From assembly GCF_958979055.1 (NCBI RefSeq), contig NC_084892.1, positions 563,001 through 627,000 on the forward strand: DNA of 64,000 nucleotides, read 5' to 3'. The translations under genes and the position numbers were made by a program. Of the stretch, positions 22,132 through 34,619 are shown piece after piece; within the stretch, counting starts at the first letter, position 1; every line of letters starts with the position of its first letter. This stretch comes from Alnus glutinosa. Taxonomy: Eukaryota; Streptophyta; Magnoliopsida; Fagales; Betulaceae. The notes below the pieces were generated by a model. That model was not told the origin of the DNA, did not search any database, and saw nothing but the letters and a program-made list of their open reading frames with translations.

Positions 22132-25100
22132 TTTTTTTTAATTTTTTAATTTTTTTATAAGTAAATGAAATTTTATAAAAAGCGTAAGGCGCCCCTCTAA
22201 GTACACTGGAAGTATACACAAATAAACTCCTAAGAAGGCAAAGAAAAACGAACAAGAAAATCAAAAAAGCTAATAGACACGGGTGACAAAAAAGCCTCCG
22301 TCCAAAGATACAACATGTGAAAAAACAATGCAACAATATTCTCCATGGAATTCTCCAAGTCTTCAAAATACCTAATATTTCTCTCCTTCCAAGCACACCA
22401 AAGAATGCAAATAGGCACCATCTTCCAAATTGCAGCACTCCTTGACCTACCCGCCTTCCACCTACATGCAAATAAATCGACAACTCTCCTAGGCATAACC
22501 CAAGACATACCAAACCGAGAAAAGATATGATTCCACAAAGTAGAAGCCACATCACAATGAAGAAGTTGGTCTACAGTTTCCTTGTCTTTTTTGCACAAGT
22601 AGCATCTTGATCTTTTGATTCCTGAGATTATCCGCTGTAAGAATCTTTCCAATGGCTGCCGACCACGCGAAGAATGCCGCCCTCGAAGGAGCCTGAGTCC
22701 TCCACACACTCTTCCAAGGAAAATGACTACCCTCACAGCCGGCCAAGGAGCTAAAATAGGACTTAACCTTGAACACCCCTTTCTTGGAAGGGACCCACCT
22801 AAGCCTTTCAGCACGATCTCTACTCACCATGGCTAAATGCAACACATGAAAGAAGGATGCAAAGACACCCACTTCCCAGTCATGCGCCTCTCTAACAAAG
22901 CTTACATTCCACTGGATAGAGCCGCCCAACACCTCCATATTATCCGCAATGGAAGCATCTTTCATCCGCGCAATACCAAAAAGAACAGGAAAAGCTTCCT
23001 TCAACACCCTATCCCTGCACCATAGATCATGCCAAAATTTTGTCCTAGCCCCATCCCCCACCTCCAATCTAGAGAGACCAGAGAAAATCCCCCACCTTTT
23101 CCTGATATTCTTCCACAGCCCTACCCCATGAGCACCTACAGGCTCGCGGGAACACCACCCACCCCACAAACTACCAGACTTGGGATCCACCGCAACTCTC
23201 CACCAAGCTTCTCTCTCTATTCCATACCGCCACAACCATTTACCTAACAAAACATGGTTGAACAATAACAAATTCCGAATACCCAACCCTCCATCTGAAA
23301 TTGGGGAACAGACTTTCGACCACCTCACCAAGTGAAATTTAGATTCTTCACCCAATCCACCCCAAAGAAAATCCCGTTGTAGATTCTCTAAGCGAGCAGC
23401 AACACTCCTTAGGAGATGAAACAGAGACAAAAAGTAAGTAGGCACATTGGCAATGGTACTCTTAATAAGGGTTACTTTGCAACCCTTAGAAAGGTACATC
23501 CTTTTCCAACTAGCCAAACGATGTTCAATCTTCTCAACAACCCCGTCCCAAATATGAGTGGACTTATAGGAAGCCCCCAAAGGAAGACCAAGATACTTAA
23601 CCGACAAAGTAGCAAACCCACACCCTAAAATGTCGGCTAGCCTTTTCGCTTGATCAACATGCCCCACTGGAATTAAATTTGACTTTGTCAAATTAACCTT
23701 CAGACCCGAAGCTGCTTCAAACAGGAGGAAGAGACTCCGTAGATTACGTAACTGAGAAGAATGAGCACTACAAAAAATCAGAGTATCATCTGCAAACAGA
23801 AGATACGAAAAATCTGCGTCACCTATTTTAAAACCTTCCGACAATCCCCCCCTAACTGCAGTTGAGATCACTCGGCTCAAGGCTTCCATCACAAAAACAA
23901 ACAAAAGAGTGACAAAGGATCCCCTTGTCTCAGTCCTCGAGAGCTACTGAAAAAACCAAAAGGGGAGCCATTGATTAACACCGAAAACCGCACAGTTGAG
24001 ATACAATGAGCTATCCACCTACACCACTTTTCCCCAAAGCCACACCTCAACATATACAAAAGAAAATCCCAGTTAACATGATCGTATGCTTTCTCCAAGT
24101 CCATTTTGCAAATGATGCCTGGCACCCCCGATCTAAGCCTACTATCAATGCATTCATTAGCAATAAGAATCGGATCAAGAATCTGCCTCCCTTTGATAAA
24201 AGCGCTCTGAGATTTGGAAATGACCTTCTCCAAGACTGACTTCAATTTGTTTGCTAGAACTTTAGCCATAATCTTGTAGATGCCTCCCACCAAACTAATA
24301 GGCTGGAAATCTTTGATGGAGTTGGCCCCTGGAACTTTTGGAATAAGAGAAATAAACGAAGCATTCAGGCTCTTCTCAAACAGACCATTGGCATGAAACG
24401 CATCAAAAACCTTCATAATGTCCACTCTCACGACATCCTAGCACGCTTGGAAGAAGGCCATAGAAAAGCCATCAGGACTCGGTGCCTTATCACCATTCAT
24501 AGCTGACACTACCTTCTTGACCTCCTCTTCGAACGCTCTCTCTAACCAGCTAGCATCAGAATCTGAAGTAGAATCAAAGGAAATACCATCCACCCTAGGC
24601 CTCCACCTACTCGGCTCATGAAAGAGCTTTTGGTAGAACTCAACCACGTGATCGCCAATTTCTGTCTTATTAGAAGAAAGAGTATCTCCAATCAATAAAG
24701 AGTCAATAGAGTTGTACCTTCTGTTTGAATTTGCTATGGAGTGGAAGAGTTTAGTACTCTTGTCCCCTTCTTTTAACCACAAGACTCTTGATTTCTGCCG
24801 CCAGCTCACCTCCTCCAAAAGAGTACACCTCTCTATCTCTCTGACTATCTCTGTCTTCTTGTGAAGCTCCTCCTCAACTAAAGCCCTACTTCCTTCAATA
24901 GTATCAAAAGCTTGAAGTTCTTCAAACAACTTCCTCTTGTTCCTTTCTACCTTACCAAAAACCTCTTCATTCCAAATCTTCAAATTCTTTTTCAGGGCCT
25001 TTAGTTTACAAGCAAAGGCAAAACTAGAGGTACCTTGGAACGAGTAAGAATCCCACCATTCTTTCACCTTCCCCACAAATCCTTCTGCTTTAAGCCACAT

Positions 25101-25375
25101 GTTCTCAAATTTGAAGGATCTGTTCCCCCTAGAGAAGTCACCACAATCAAGAAGAATCGGAAATTGGTCTAAATAAAGGCGAGGAAGCCTCTTTTGAGAC
25201 GACACAGGAAACCGAGCTTCCCAATCAGGGGAGACTAAAAAGCGATCAATCCTAGACCAAACAGGGGGATCAAAAGTACGTGACCAAGTAAAAGAACCCT
25301 CAGCGAGAGGAAAATCCATGAGACCCAGCTCAGAGAACTCTCTCATAGCAGGCCTACTACCCTCACCAGACTTTT
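22132..25375 (-). mobile_element. 5'-truncated LINE in WDR3 copy 1 intron 8
   Basis: A minus-strand L1-type non-LTR retrotransposon of 3.24 kb. Its poly(A) appears as a T-run at 22,132 on the plus strand. The 14-bp flanks CACACGTGATACTT (22,118-22,131) and CACATGTGATACTT (25,376-25,389) differ at one base and form the target duplication. Unit 2 has the uninterrupted site near 59,588. ORF1 and most of the endonuclease are missing, which is the usual 5' truncation. Confidence 0.93.
22230..25346 (-). pseudogene. LINE ORF2 remnant (endonuclease C-terminus, reverse transcriptase, zf-RVT)
   Basis: Read 5' to 3' on the minus strand: the endonuclease C-terminus and linker (25,346-24,438), then the reverse transcriptase with [36 protein letters not shown] and YLLFADDTLIF, then a C-terminal zf-RVT segment with CYLCKKDKETVDQLLHC. 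A TAG at 24,438-24,440 interrupts the stretch FFQAC-stop-DVVRVD, where relatives have Trp. Frameshifts occur near 23,900 (just after GDPLS) and near 22,620. It cannot encode an active protein. Confidence 0.9.
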
Positions 25376-25937
25376 CACATGTGATACTTCCACCATCTGA
25401 TATTGTATTTTTCTCATAAGTTGTTTTTTTTGGGGCTTGTGAAAGCTTGTATGTTATAGTTTTCTCCTAAACTGATGTCGAAAAAGAATTCCTGTGCACC
25501 TTTTGTTGGTTAAAGATCAATTGGTTTTTGAAACCTTCTTTGCTGATCCAACAAAGTAAAAGTTGAAAAAATAAGAACTTTGGATCTTGCCCCTGAAAGT
25601 TAGATGACTCTATTAAGTGGACAGAAAACTGAATCTTTATTTTCCTTGTGCCACTAGATGTTATTGTGCAATTATGCTTGGTTTGGTTAGGATTCCCCTT
25701 TTCTATCTAGATCATTAACATGAGAAGTTTAACTGCAAGTGTCTTCCTGTGCAGGCTTTACCGTTCTCTGATGCTTTGAAGCTTATGTCTTACTTGAAGG
25801 ATTGGACTTCAAATCTCGAAAAGGTAGGCTTATCTTCCTTATCAAGTTGCAGAAACATAGGCATGCTTGGATATACATAGATTGCACATGCTTGTAAATG
25901 TCATATGATTAACATTTTAATAGACTATCAACTAGAA

Positions 25938-25939
25938 TA

Positions 25940-25976
<37 letters not shown>
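25938..25976 (+). repeat. (TC)n microsatellite in WDR3 intron 9, copy 1
   Basis: About 19 TC dinucleotides. The paralogous intron in unit 2 (near 60,180) has almost none. Confidence 0.9.
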
Positions 25977-25978
<2 letters not shown>

Positions 25979-26214
25979 TTATCGACTTTTTCATTGTTTG
26001 TTTGCGTTAGTGTGCCCCTATTTTCAATTTTAGAATCATTCTTTGTCACTGTAACCATTATTCTCTTCCGTGTTATGTCAAATAGAAAGTAGAGGAAACT
26101 TCACTACTACGCTTTTTTCATTGTCTTAAAAAATTTGCAATGTTGGGTTATGATTTATCAACCCTTTTCATTCTCTCCTACTGTATGATTTTTTGTTAAC
26201 TTCAACGGCTAGCA

Positions 26215-26395
26215 TGTAAATGTAAAATTTTGAAAGATACAACTATGCCCTTAGCTTAAAAAAATAAAAAACTAAAATTTAAATTAAAAAAAGTAAAAAA
26301 AAAATAAAAAATGAAAAGATAAAATAAAATAAAATAAATGAAAAAGGAAAACAACCCACGGCATGGCCGTGAGTCATCTTTTACTTTTAAAAAAA
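26215..26395. other. Segment of WDR3 intron 9 present only in copy 1
   Basis: About 180 bp of A-rich sequence with short AAAATAAAAT runs. Unit 2 near 60,570 joins the flanks directly. Either an insertion here or a deletion there; no terminal repeats were recognised. Confidence 0.5.
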
Positions 26396-29144
26396 AATTT
26401 TGATGGGGTATTTTGGTCACTGTGTTTCTTTTGTTAGAATTTTACGAAAAATCCTAATGGATGTGGTGATGGAAAGGGGTTGATAAATCAGTACCCCACA
26501 TCTCAAAAATTTGAAGTCTGGGGAGGACATTGAAAAAGTTGTGGTAAATCAGGGAGTTAGTGAAGTTTCTCCTAAAAAGTACTTTTTTTTTTTGTTTTTT
26601 TTTTTTTTAGAAAAAAGAAAAAAGAAAAGTAATTGGCCCCTTGGGGGAAGGGGAGTCCCCAGTCATAAACAAATCATAAGAAACAAAAAATTAATTTTAA
26701 AAATTGGAAGGCACTTGGAAACTTGAGAAAACTCATCCGAGAGAATGCAAATTCATTTGTTCATTACTTGATACATCTGGGTAGGAGATGGCATCTGCCT
26801 GTACTATGTCCTTTTAAATGTTAGCTCGTGGAAGAGATTAGATCTGTTTCTGTATTTTGTCTCTTGACCTAGAATGCTAGAAGAGAATAGGCTTTTATTA
26901 GTTGATGTAATCCAATTAATTGCATTGTCTTTTGCAGATTGATCTTGTTTGCAGGGTTTCTACAGTGCTACTACAGACACATTATAATCAGTTGGTAACA
27001 ACACCAGCTGCTAGACCCGTGTTGACAGTTCTTAAGGACATTCTGTATGCAAGAGTCAAGGTAAGCATAGGCATAGAGTTTTGTACTAAAGAGTTTTACA
27101 AGGTGAATGCTCTTTTTAGTAAAGTATTTATACGATTAGAAATTATATTTTTAATCTGCATTTTATTACACGTGAGGTGAAGGACTTGAGCAAACATGTC
27201 TCTGGGGTTGCTAATCTCCATGTTACAGTCTTGGCCAATCTGTGTTAATGTAAAATATGTATTTATTAAGTTCCAATTTGTAGTCGTTAGTCTGTACGGT
27301 ATTACTATAGTAGCGCAAGGAAGTAAAAATGAAACCAGAAATGTGTGTTTTGTCTGATGCATAGACTGAGCCAAACAGGAAATCCACCGTAAACAAGTGT
27401 TTCTTCTTATGATGCCCTAGTCCAGCATGGCTACTAACACCATTAGTTTACTAATCTGAATGTCCAGACTGATTTCTTTCATTTGTGCAATAAATATTAA
27501 AGCCTCTCATCACTTTGTATTAACCGACTAAACTTACTCCTACCTTGATATGTAACTGGTCATCTGGCCAAAACAAGGAAAAAAAACATTGTATAGCCAT
27601 TTAAGATATATGCAACGAGAACACTAAAACTGGTGTACATTATAACTTCCATGACTAACATGCAATAAGTGTGGAGATTGGATGATGTTTGAAATTGCAA
27701 AATTAGCTACATTAGAACTGCCACTGTTACATTTTCAAGCTATTGTGCCGTCTAGCGTTTTGTCAGTTCTAGCATTTTATGTCTTTAATCTGTCTGGTGG
27801 AATAGGATGGCAACATTTGTTAAACTGATGATTTCTTGCACATGAAATTGTATAATGCATCTTTGAGGAAAGCACTAGCATGGAATCTGTGGATCAACTA
27901 AAGAAAAATTTGATCTGTGTTTGTAATATATGTGCTGATCTGTGTTAAATTTGATCTCATCAAATCTGTTTCTAATCTCCCTCAAGACTCGTCATTGCAT
28001 ATCAAACGGCGTATGGATGAGACAAGTTGATTTTGAATTGGTCCCGTGTATATGATGCTAGCCCTTGGATCTTGCCTTGTTATTGTTCAAGTGTGTATAT
28101 ATATATATATATGATACGATAAGAAAACAGAGCGACTTGAGATATATCATTGACAAGATGATGGTTGAATTTCTGTCAGGAATGCAAAGATAGACTTGGT
28201 TTCAACCTTGCAGCTATGGAACATCTAAAGGTTCGTGTATTTGTTCATTGTCTCTTGCCTATTGAATTCAAAATGAGATGCTTGGCCGAAAATATAAATG
28301 AAAGAAAAACATATAAATGACATAGGCTGATTTTCAATTTGATATTTTAGCAACTGAAGGCTTCAAGGTCTGATGCACTTTGTCGAGATGCAAAATCAAA
28401 GTTACTAGAGATTCGTGCACAACATTCAAAACCTTTAGATGAAAGGTTAGAGACAAGAGAAGAAAAAGGGAAAAAGAAGAGACAGACGAAATGAAGTGAT
28501 AGGCATGCTTGGACATGATTTGGGGGCAAGAAAAACTATATCAAGCGTATCCTGAGTTGAAGCAGACAATCGGTAGGAGGTTCTGTTTACTACAAAGTTT
28601 CATTCTTGTCTCAACGAAATGTACAACGGTCATCAGTTGCCTTACAGCACATTTCTGCATGCTTGGATAGTACGTATGTATTGGTGGGGCAATTAAATTT
28701 TGATCCAAAGTGTAGTATTTAGTTCTTTATTTGCTTCAAGATTGATCCGTATAAATAGTTTTTTCTTTTTTGTGTATTTTTTTTTATACCATTAGTAATT
28801 ATTATTTCTTCCTAAAATTTAGTGATATAGATTGATTCCTATATGTGTGGAAAATAATGGCTGATGATTTTATCAACTCTTGAAATAAAGATTACATTAA
28901 CAATAGAAATAAAAGACTAATTCAACACAATAAATACTCATAATTGTTCTAATCAGACTTCAAGATAAATTTCCGACCCAAATGAACTCCAAACTTAGAA
29001 AGGGATAAACTAAACGATTGCTGAAGCAATCACAATTGCATAGCTTTATTGTACCCAATAAACCGCAACTTAATGGACTCAATTACCAACTCTACAACCA
29101 AACTTGCTCATACGACCATGCAATGTTACAGACGTAGCACTTAA

Positions 29145-30992
29145 TCAAATATCAAATAATTCTTTCAAACAAGAATACCACCAGTGGACGTTCAACTTGC
29201 ATTGAGAGCATTGTAGGGCCATACCATCAAAAGTCTTGCCACAGGCATCACACGGAGTCGAGTACTCTGTCTTTCGAACATAGGTGAGAGGGTGTTGGTG
29301 AAGTTCTTCATTTTTGAAAGTACTTTCAAACTTGATGTATGGATAATTTCCTAGAACGCATTGGGAATGAGCAGGAAAGTCACATGTTGCACAATAATAA
29401 AACCAGTGCTTTTGATTCATTTCTTTTTCGCAAATCAGACAATAATGTTCTTCAAAATTGTCTTTAGTAGCGTAGGTGAGTGCAAGGGGGTGTTTGTCAT
29501 ATCTGTGCCTAGCTACGAGTGGAAGTGTTGCACATTTAAAATCCAAAGCGAAATCACAAGCAGTGCATACAAATATCCCCCTATCGTTGCAATACTGGTA
29601 TTCGTTACCACAAGCACTGCATTTTTTATCAGAACTTACGCGAAGGAAGAGTGAGTGTTGGTGACCTTCATGTTCCAGGGTTTTTAGAATTGAACAACAT
29701 TGAACGTCCATATCAAAAGAGCACGTGACACAACTATAGGTGAAGCCATGACGAATATAGCCACAAGCATTGCAACGGAATGATCCATAAGGATAAGGTG
29801 CATTTGGGAGGAGGGCGAGTGTGTGTTGATGAAGTATGTGTTTCTTCTCTTTTGGTAGTTGAGCACATGTAGTGTGAAGAAAGAAGTCGCATCGCGTACA
29901 GTTGTAGAACGGGGCCGAGATTATAAAATGCATACAACCATCACACAGCTTATCATACAGGACTTCTTGATCATGGCTAAGAATTAAATTATGTGGATGG
30001 CTAAAATGGTGTATCTCACCTGGGTTGATCTTCTCCATAACATCTACAGATTTCTCAGGCAGCGACTCGCATATACATGCTTTTGCACAGTACAAATGTG
30101 CTACAAAATCACATTCCTGACAAGAGAAGGCTGCATACTGCGTCTTCACCTTTTGACCACATAATTTACAAAATACATTGTTAAAAACCTGGACTTGATG
30201 ATGAAGGGAATAAATAAGAGAGAGGGCGTGATCGTGTCTTGAAATTATCATGGTGCGTGGAAATCCAGCACATCGCGAGTGAATGAATAGTCTACAGATT
30301 GTACATGAGGAGACGAAGTCCATGCCTTCCTGACCACAGGCTTCACAAGTGAAGTGGATCTTCCTAAAGAACGGGACGAATGTGTGTTGGCAATCGCCGG
30401 TATTATTAACTTGTGTGCGGGTAGCACATGTGATGTCAATTATAAAATCGCACTCCTCGCACTTGTAAAAGAGGCGTTTACCGCAACTTTTACGGCAAGC
30501 ATTACAATTTCTTTTACTGGCATATTCTGTTGGGAATTGAAGAATAAGGATGTGGTCTGGGTGCTCTGGGTGGTGCATCTCCCGGGGCAGCTGGGCACAT
30601 GATTTGTGAAGCTGGAAGTTACATTCAGAAGCGGAGCATTTGTATCTGGGACCCGCCTCTACTTTCTCCTTGCACACCACACAATCAACTCCCTCCTTGC
30701 CATCATTTTTCAGCTCTTCTGTCAACATCAACTGATCATGCCTACCACCGAAATGAAAATAAAATGTTGACCCCAAGTACTTAGTTTCTTTGAAGCATGA
30801 TACATGACAGAGGAATGGGCAGATCTTGCATTTGAAAGCGAGACCCAGTACGACCGGTTCGTTGCAGTACACACAAACAACTTCCTCTTTGCCGTCATTT
30901 TTCAGCTCTTCTAAGATCTTCAATGGATGGTCATCCTCGTCGAGGAACAAAGCCCGTCTCAAGATCTCTCTTAGAAAAAGTTCCATCTCCAT
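29145..30992 (-). CDS. DC1-A: Cys/His-rich multi-C1 domain protein
   Basis: A single-exon gene of 615 residues starting ATG (MEMELFLREIL). It consists almost wholly of divergent C1 (DC1) zinc-binding repeats. The recurring units are HPHNLIL/HQHTLAL-type histidine pairs, then C-x2-C, then F-x-C-x2-C-x-F-x-L-H-x2-CA. About eight to nine repeats cover residues ~30-610. No signal peptide, membrane segment or catalytic domain is visible. Plant DC1 proteins are a large, lineage-expanded family; some members have been linked to stress or defence, but no specific role can be read here. The gene lies tail-to-tail about 0.65 kb from the last WDR3 exon. A close paralogue, DC1-B, is at 40,255-42,099 and a broken one at the right edge. 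The reading frame has no lesion. Confidence 0.88.
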   Translation of the reverse strand: MEMELFLREILRRALFLDEDDHPLKILEELKNDGKEEVVCVYCNEPVVLGLAFKCKICPFLCHVSCFKETKYLGSTFYFHFGGRHDQLMLTEELKNDGKEGVDCVVCKEKVEAGPRYKCSASECNFQLHKSCAQLPREMHHPEHPDHILILQFPTEYASKRNCNACRKSCGKRLFYKCEECDFIIDITCATRTQVNNTGDCQHTFVPFFRKIHFTCEACGQEGMDFVSSCTICRLFIHSRCAGFPRTMIISRHDHALSLIYSLHHQVQVFNNVFCKLCGQKVKTQYAAFSCQECDFVAHLYCAKACICESLPEKSVDVMEKINPGEIHHFSHPHNLILSHDQEVLYDKLCDGCMHFIISAPFYNCTRCDFFLHTTCAQLPKEKKHILHQHTLALLPNAPYPYGSFRCNACGYIRHGFTYSCVTCSFDMDVQCCSILKTLEHEGHQHSLFLRVSSDKKCSACGNEYQYCNDRGIFVCTACDFALDFKCATLPLVARHRYDKHPLALTYATKDNFEEHYCLICEKEMNQKHWFYYCATCDFPAHSQCVLGNYPYIKFESTFKNEELHQHPLTYVRKTEYSTPCDACGKTFDGMALQCSQCKLNVHWWYSCLKELFDI

Positions 30993-31139
30993 CTCTTGTT
31001 TTTACACGTGCAAACAAGGGAGAGGTAAGTGGGTGGGTGGCAGGTGTTTGGTCGTGTGGAGGAGGGAGGTCAAATTAGGAGGTAAGATTTTTGGCAGGTT
31101 TTTGAGAGTTGTGATAGCAGGGGAAAATGCCAAATATAT

Positions 31140-31285
31140 TAATTGTGCATTTGCTCCAATTCCACTGCTTTGTGCCCGGTCAAGTAACTTAAATTTAAGG
31201 AGAAACAAAGCAAAAGATTGGCATTTTCAGAATTCCACTACCTTGTGCCTCAAGCAACTTCAAGGAGAAAAAAGAAATAAATTCT
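31140..31285 (+). repeat. Sequence upstream of DC1-A resembling the ~62-bp minisatellite
   Basis: Two degenerate units with TTCCACTGCTTTGTGCC and AATTCCACTACCTTGTGCC, each followed by AAGTAACTT or AAGCAACTT and an A-rich spacer containing GCAAAAGATT. These are the same blocks as in the arrays at 32,096-32,378 and 34,620-35,470. A related unit lies upstream of DC1-B at 42,235-42,325. Confidence 0.7.
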
Positions 31286-31580
31286 AAACTTGTAAGCTAC
31301 ATTAATATATAGACATATCTTGTGAGGAGGTGCAAGTATATTCTGATTTTCACTGCTTTTTTTCTTTTTCCAAATCCAAAATTTTCTTTTCAACTTGTAT
31401 CTTTCATTCTCCGTTTTTTTCTTTCTTTCTAATTTTACATGATATTGTGGCGGGCGTTTGTTAATTTATTATGAGGAAAATATTATACCCGTAAAGTTTG
31501 TGGCTTGTGAGCCATATTGACAACTCTCGAATTGATAGTTCTATTTCTTACCAATTATCAAAAATATTTTTGTATATATA

Positions 31581-32060
31581 AGAGCATTAGCCTCGCCAAA
31601 TTTTACTCACCAAAATAACTAAAAATCACCTTTTTTTATTATGGTGAGCCACTTTATTAAAATTCCCGCAGCAGCCTCACCATTTTAACTAGTCAATATT
31701 CACTATTCCATTTAAATAATAATTTTTTCATATTTATTTATTTTTTCTCTATATAATCTTTTTACAAAAAATCATTCATATCCATGAAATAAGGACATTA
31801 TCGTGTGAGAGATGGGAGAAGAAAATGAGAGAAAAAAGGAAAAAAGTGTGCTAATCATGTGAGAGAGAAATGTGAAACAAAATTTGGTGAGTGGATTGTT
31901 GAGTGAAAATGCCTCATCTAATTTGGTTAGTAATTTTAGTCATCAAATTTTTTTGGTTAAAATGGTGAGGCTGCTGGGAGTGGTTTTTCAGGATTTTCAT
32001 CAAATTAGCTCACCAAAATAGCTAAAAAAACTATTTTGGTGAGACTACTAGGAATGCTCT
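31581..32060. mobile_element. Probable MITE-like element
   Basis: Begins AGAGCATTAGCCTCGCCAAA and ends with the inverted AGGAATGCTCT. Further inside, inverted TTACTCACCAAAATA and ATTTTGGTGAGACT segments pair. About 480 bp, AT-rich and noncoding. The target duplication is unclear. Confidence 0.45.
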
Positions 32061-32095
32061 AGGTTGTGAGATGGGCTCTGAGGATGTTTGTGAGC

Positions 32096-32378
32096 AAAAA
32101 ATTTGCATTTGCGGAATTCCTCCCATTGGAATTCCCTTTGTGCCAAGCAACTTCATGGGAAAAAAAGTAAAAGATTTGCATTTGCGGAATTCCACCCCTT
32201 TGTGCCAAGCAACTTCATGGGGAAGAAAGCAAAAGATTTTCATTTGTGAATTAATTCCACCTCTTTGTGCCAAGCAAATTCATGGGGAAAAAAACAAAAT
32301 ATTTGCATTTGCGATTAATTCCACCCCTTTGTGCCAAGCAACTTCAATAAGGAAGAAAACAAAAGATTTGCATTTGCG
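32096..32378 (+). repeat. Minisatellite array A (~61-bp unit, about 4-5 copies)
   Basis: Each unit contains GATTTGCATTTGCGGAATTC, then CACCCCTTTGTGCCAAGCAA, then CTTCATGGG and an A-rich spacer with AAAAGA. It is closely related to array B at 34,620-35,470. Confidence 0.9.
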
Positions 32379-32394
32379 GATGTTTAGTATTGCT

Positions 32395-34600
32395 TGAATA
32401 GTGTCGTTTTTGAAGCGTTACTAAACATAGGGTTGAGATTCTAGATTAGAGACACCGTTTAACACGCTAAACGACACGAATTAGAGTTGCTTCTATTCAA
32501 ACGACACTAGACAGTTATATTAAATTTGAGACAATTTTGCCCTTCATATTTGCCTATAACTGGCTTCTCTCCGTTTCAAATGAAATAGACAAGATCCATT
32601 TCTATAATTCTGTATCTTTATTTATATTCCGCTTTATATTTATTTGTCAATTATATTGTATTATCTTTCATTATTCTGCTGTTGCCAAATTTCTCGAACT
32701 CAAATATATTTTCCATTGTCTTCCATCTTAGATCGATACTCGTTGATATATATGTGATTGGACTAGTTTAGTTTACAAACTCATTCAGCCTTTTTGACTT
32801 CCATATATATATATATATATAGATGATCACTTTCATATCAGATTAACAGATTAATAGTCCATGCTTCATACTCGATGTATATCCAAAGATAAAAAGATGT
32901 TCAATTTAGTGTCTTTCTTTTGTTTAGACATCAATGGATTGTTTTTCTTTTTCTGTTGTGACATTAATAGCTTCTTATCGGATGGCCTGGCATATATGTG
33001 ACGGTGTTCATCCCTTTTGTGGGTTTGTTGAATTACTCACTCTGATATTATATCTGCAACCGCTACAGCCTGTTCCAGGCCTTCTCCTAAGCGGCCTTGT
33101 CTTGGGGTCGTTTACGTTTGAGATTTCAAAAAGTACGATTTAAAAATAGTGATTTTTAAAAACGTAGTTAAGTATTTGACAAAATTGCAGGTTACCCTTT
33201 AAAATTCTACGTTTTCAAAAAAGCATCCCATTGTTTGCGATTTGAAAAATCAGTGACTTTTTCTGCAATTTGCTTTAAAATCGTATTTTTCGTTTACAAA
33301 ATCGCAATTATCTCAAACGCACCCTTAATTTGATTAAGAGGTAAGTATTGTACAGTCCTTGGTATATTAAAAAAAAAAAAAAAAAAAAAAAAGGAGATTG
33401 AAGTAGCGGTTGTATTTGAAGAAAATGGAAGCCATATATATATGAACTATATATGTTAACTGGCACTATTCATATTTAATCATGCATCTCAACTTGGGGA
33501 TGGCATCTTTTGTGTAAGTATATATCATCTATAATATATGTATTTAGTCACCAAGTACATGTATTGGATGATCAAATGATAGGATAATTTCTTAATTAAT
33601 CCTGTTTCAAGATAACTATTTACTCGATGCTTAAGTCACAAACTTTCATTCACTCTAAATACGTAGTACATAAAATAAAAGGTAGATTGAATTTGAATTG
33701 TGAAGTCAATCTTTGAATTTTTTTTTTTTAAATGTTTTTGCGCTTTCTATTTTTGAGAAATGTTATGGGTTTAAGAAGATTTTTGGAGTTTGTTTTGAAT
33801 AGTCTGTTAATTTATTTAACTAATTTTAAGAAGAGTTTCCAGAATTTGAGAAATGAAATTAGTTACTTACAAAAGAAAAGAAATGAAATGAAAATAGTTT
33901 TATAAAAGTTTACTAGCTTGATTCCTGTATCATGAAAAAAATGAAATCTTAAGCCCTTTGATTATACCAGCAAAACAATTGGCGAAACCATGATTTGGGC
34001 CTGAAGTGGATACTAGTCGTCAATGTTTTTAAGCTTCACAATCCACCTTAAAACTTGTTTGTTTCGACGTAAAATGATTTTCGTTAAAAAATATTTTCAA
34101 AGAAATTATTTTTCAGAAAAATGTTTTCCGCTGATAATTTGAGTTCCGGCATTGATCTGGCGGAGGCCCATTGGTGGTTCGACGGTAGCTTGGTGGTTGT
34201 TCAAGGATGACTCAGTGGTGGTCCGGTGTTGCCTAGGGGTGGCTCAGTGGTCAGCGATGGAGGTACATAAGGGCTTCCCCTCTCCCCCTCCTCCAAGCCC
34301 CATGTTTTTCCTAAAAAAAATAAAAAATAAAAATAAAAATTTTACCTATAATTTTTTTTTTTTTTTTTTTTTTTGGTTTTGCCCCTAAATTTTTGTTTTG
34401 TTTTGTTTTGTTTATTTATTTATTTTTTCAATTTGCCCACCCAAATCGCAAATGCTAGCTCCGCCCCTATCAATTGTGGTCTGTGGATGGCTTGGTGGTG
34501 GCACGACAATGGTTCAGGGGTGGTTCGGTAGTAGTCCGATGATGGTTTGGAGTGTAATGCTTGGTTGTTGGTTTATAAAAGTTTTCTTCATAAAAAAAAA
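32395..34600. repeat. Duplicated spacer, copy a
   Basis: Matches 35,505-37,445 in the same order: TGAAGCGTTACTAAA at the start, TTCTCGAACTCAAATATATT, a TA microsatellite, an A-run near 33,370, and GCTTGGTTGTTGGTTTATAA at the end. It includes a hAT-like piece with GCAAATGCTAGCTCCGCCCC near 34,448. No gene was recognised; the short open stretches are not shared as conserved frames. Confidence 0.85.
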
Positions 34601-34619
34601 AAGAAAAAAGAAAAAAGAA

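Larger units (their letters stand above)
15482..28494 (+). pseudogene. WDR3: WDR3/UTP12 copy 1, decayed
   Basis: All 12 exons of the unit 2 gene can be found: 15,482-15,718; 16,434-16,657; 16,803-17,922; 18,557-18,679; 20,108-20,289; 20,385-20,616; 20,750-20,959; 21,388-21,515; 25,755-25,823; 26,938-27,060; 28,180-28,230; 28,351-28,494. Four lesions break the frame. They are an 8-bp insertion in exon 2 (about 16,645-16,653), loss of GA in exon 3 at 17,160/17,161, CGA to TGA in exon 6 (20,569-20,571), and a 1-bp loss in exon 8 (about 21,408). A LINE adds 3.2 kb to intron 8 and a MULE lies 0.27 kb upstream. Missense changes at otherwise matching sites include MDSLK to MHSLK and ALFRD to ALCRD. 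Splice sites are mostly intact, so transcripts are possible, but no full protein is. Confidence 0.93.

Noticed and set aside
22615-24239. Several plus-strand frames of 60-77 codons
   Set aside because: Antisense shadows of the LINE ORF2.
29361-30784. Plus-strand frames within DC1-A
   Set aside because: Antisense to the DC1 gene; the same shadows appear opposite DC1-B and DC1-C, as expected from shared sequence.
33360-33395. Possible retroposon poly(A) tail near 33,370 and 36,565
   Set aside because: An A-run is present in both spacer copies, but no element body, box A/B or target duplication could be recognised upstream.
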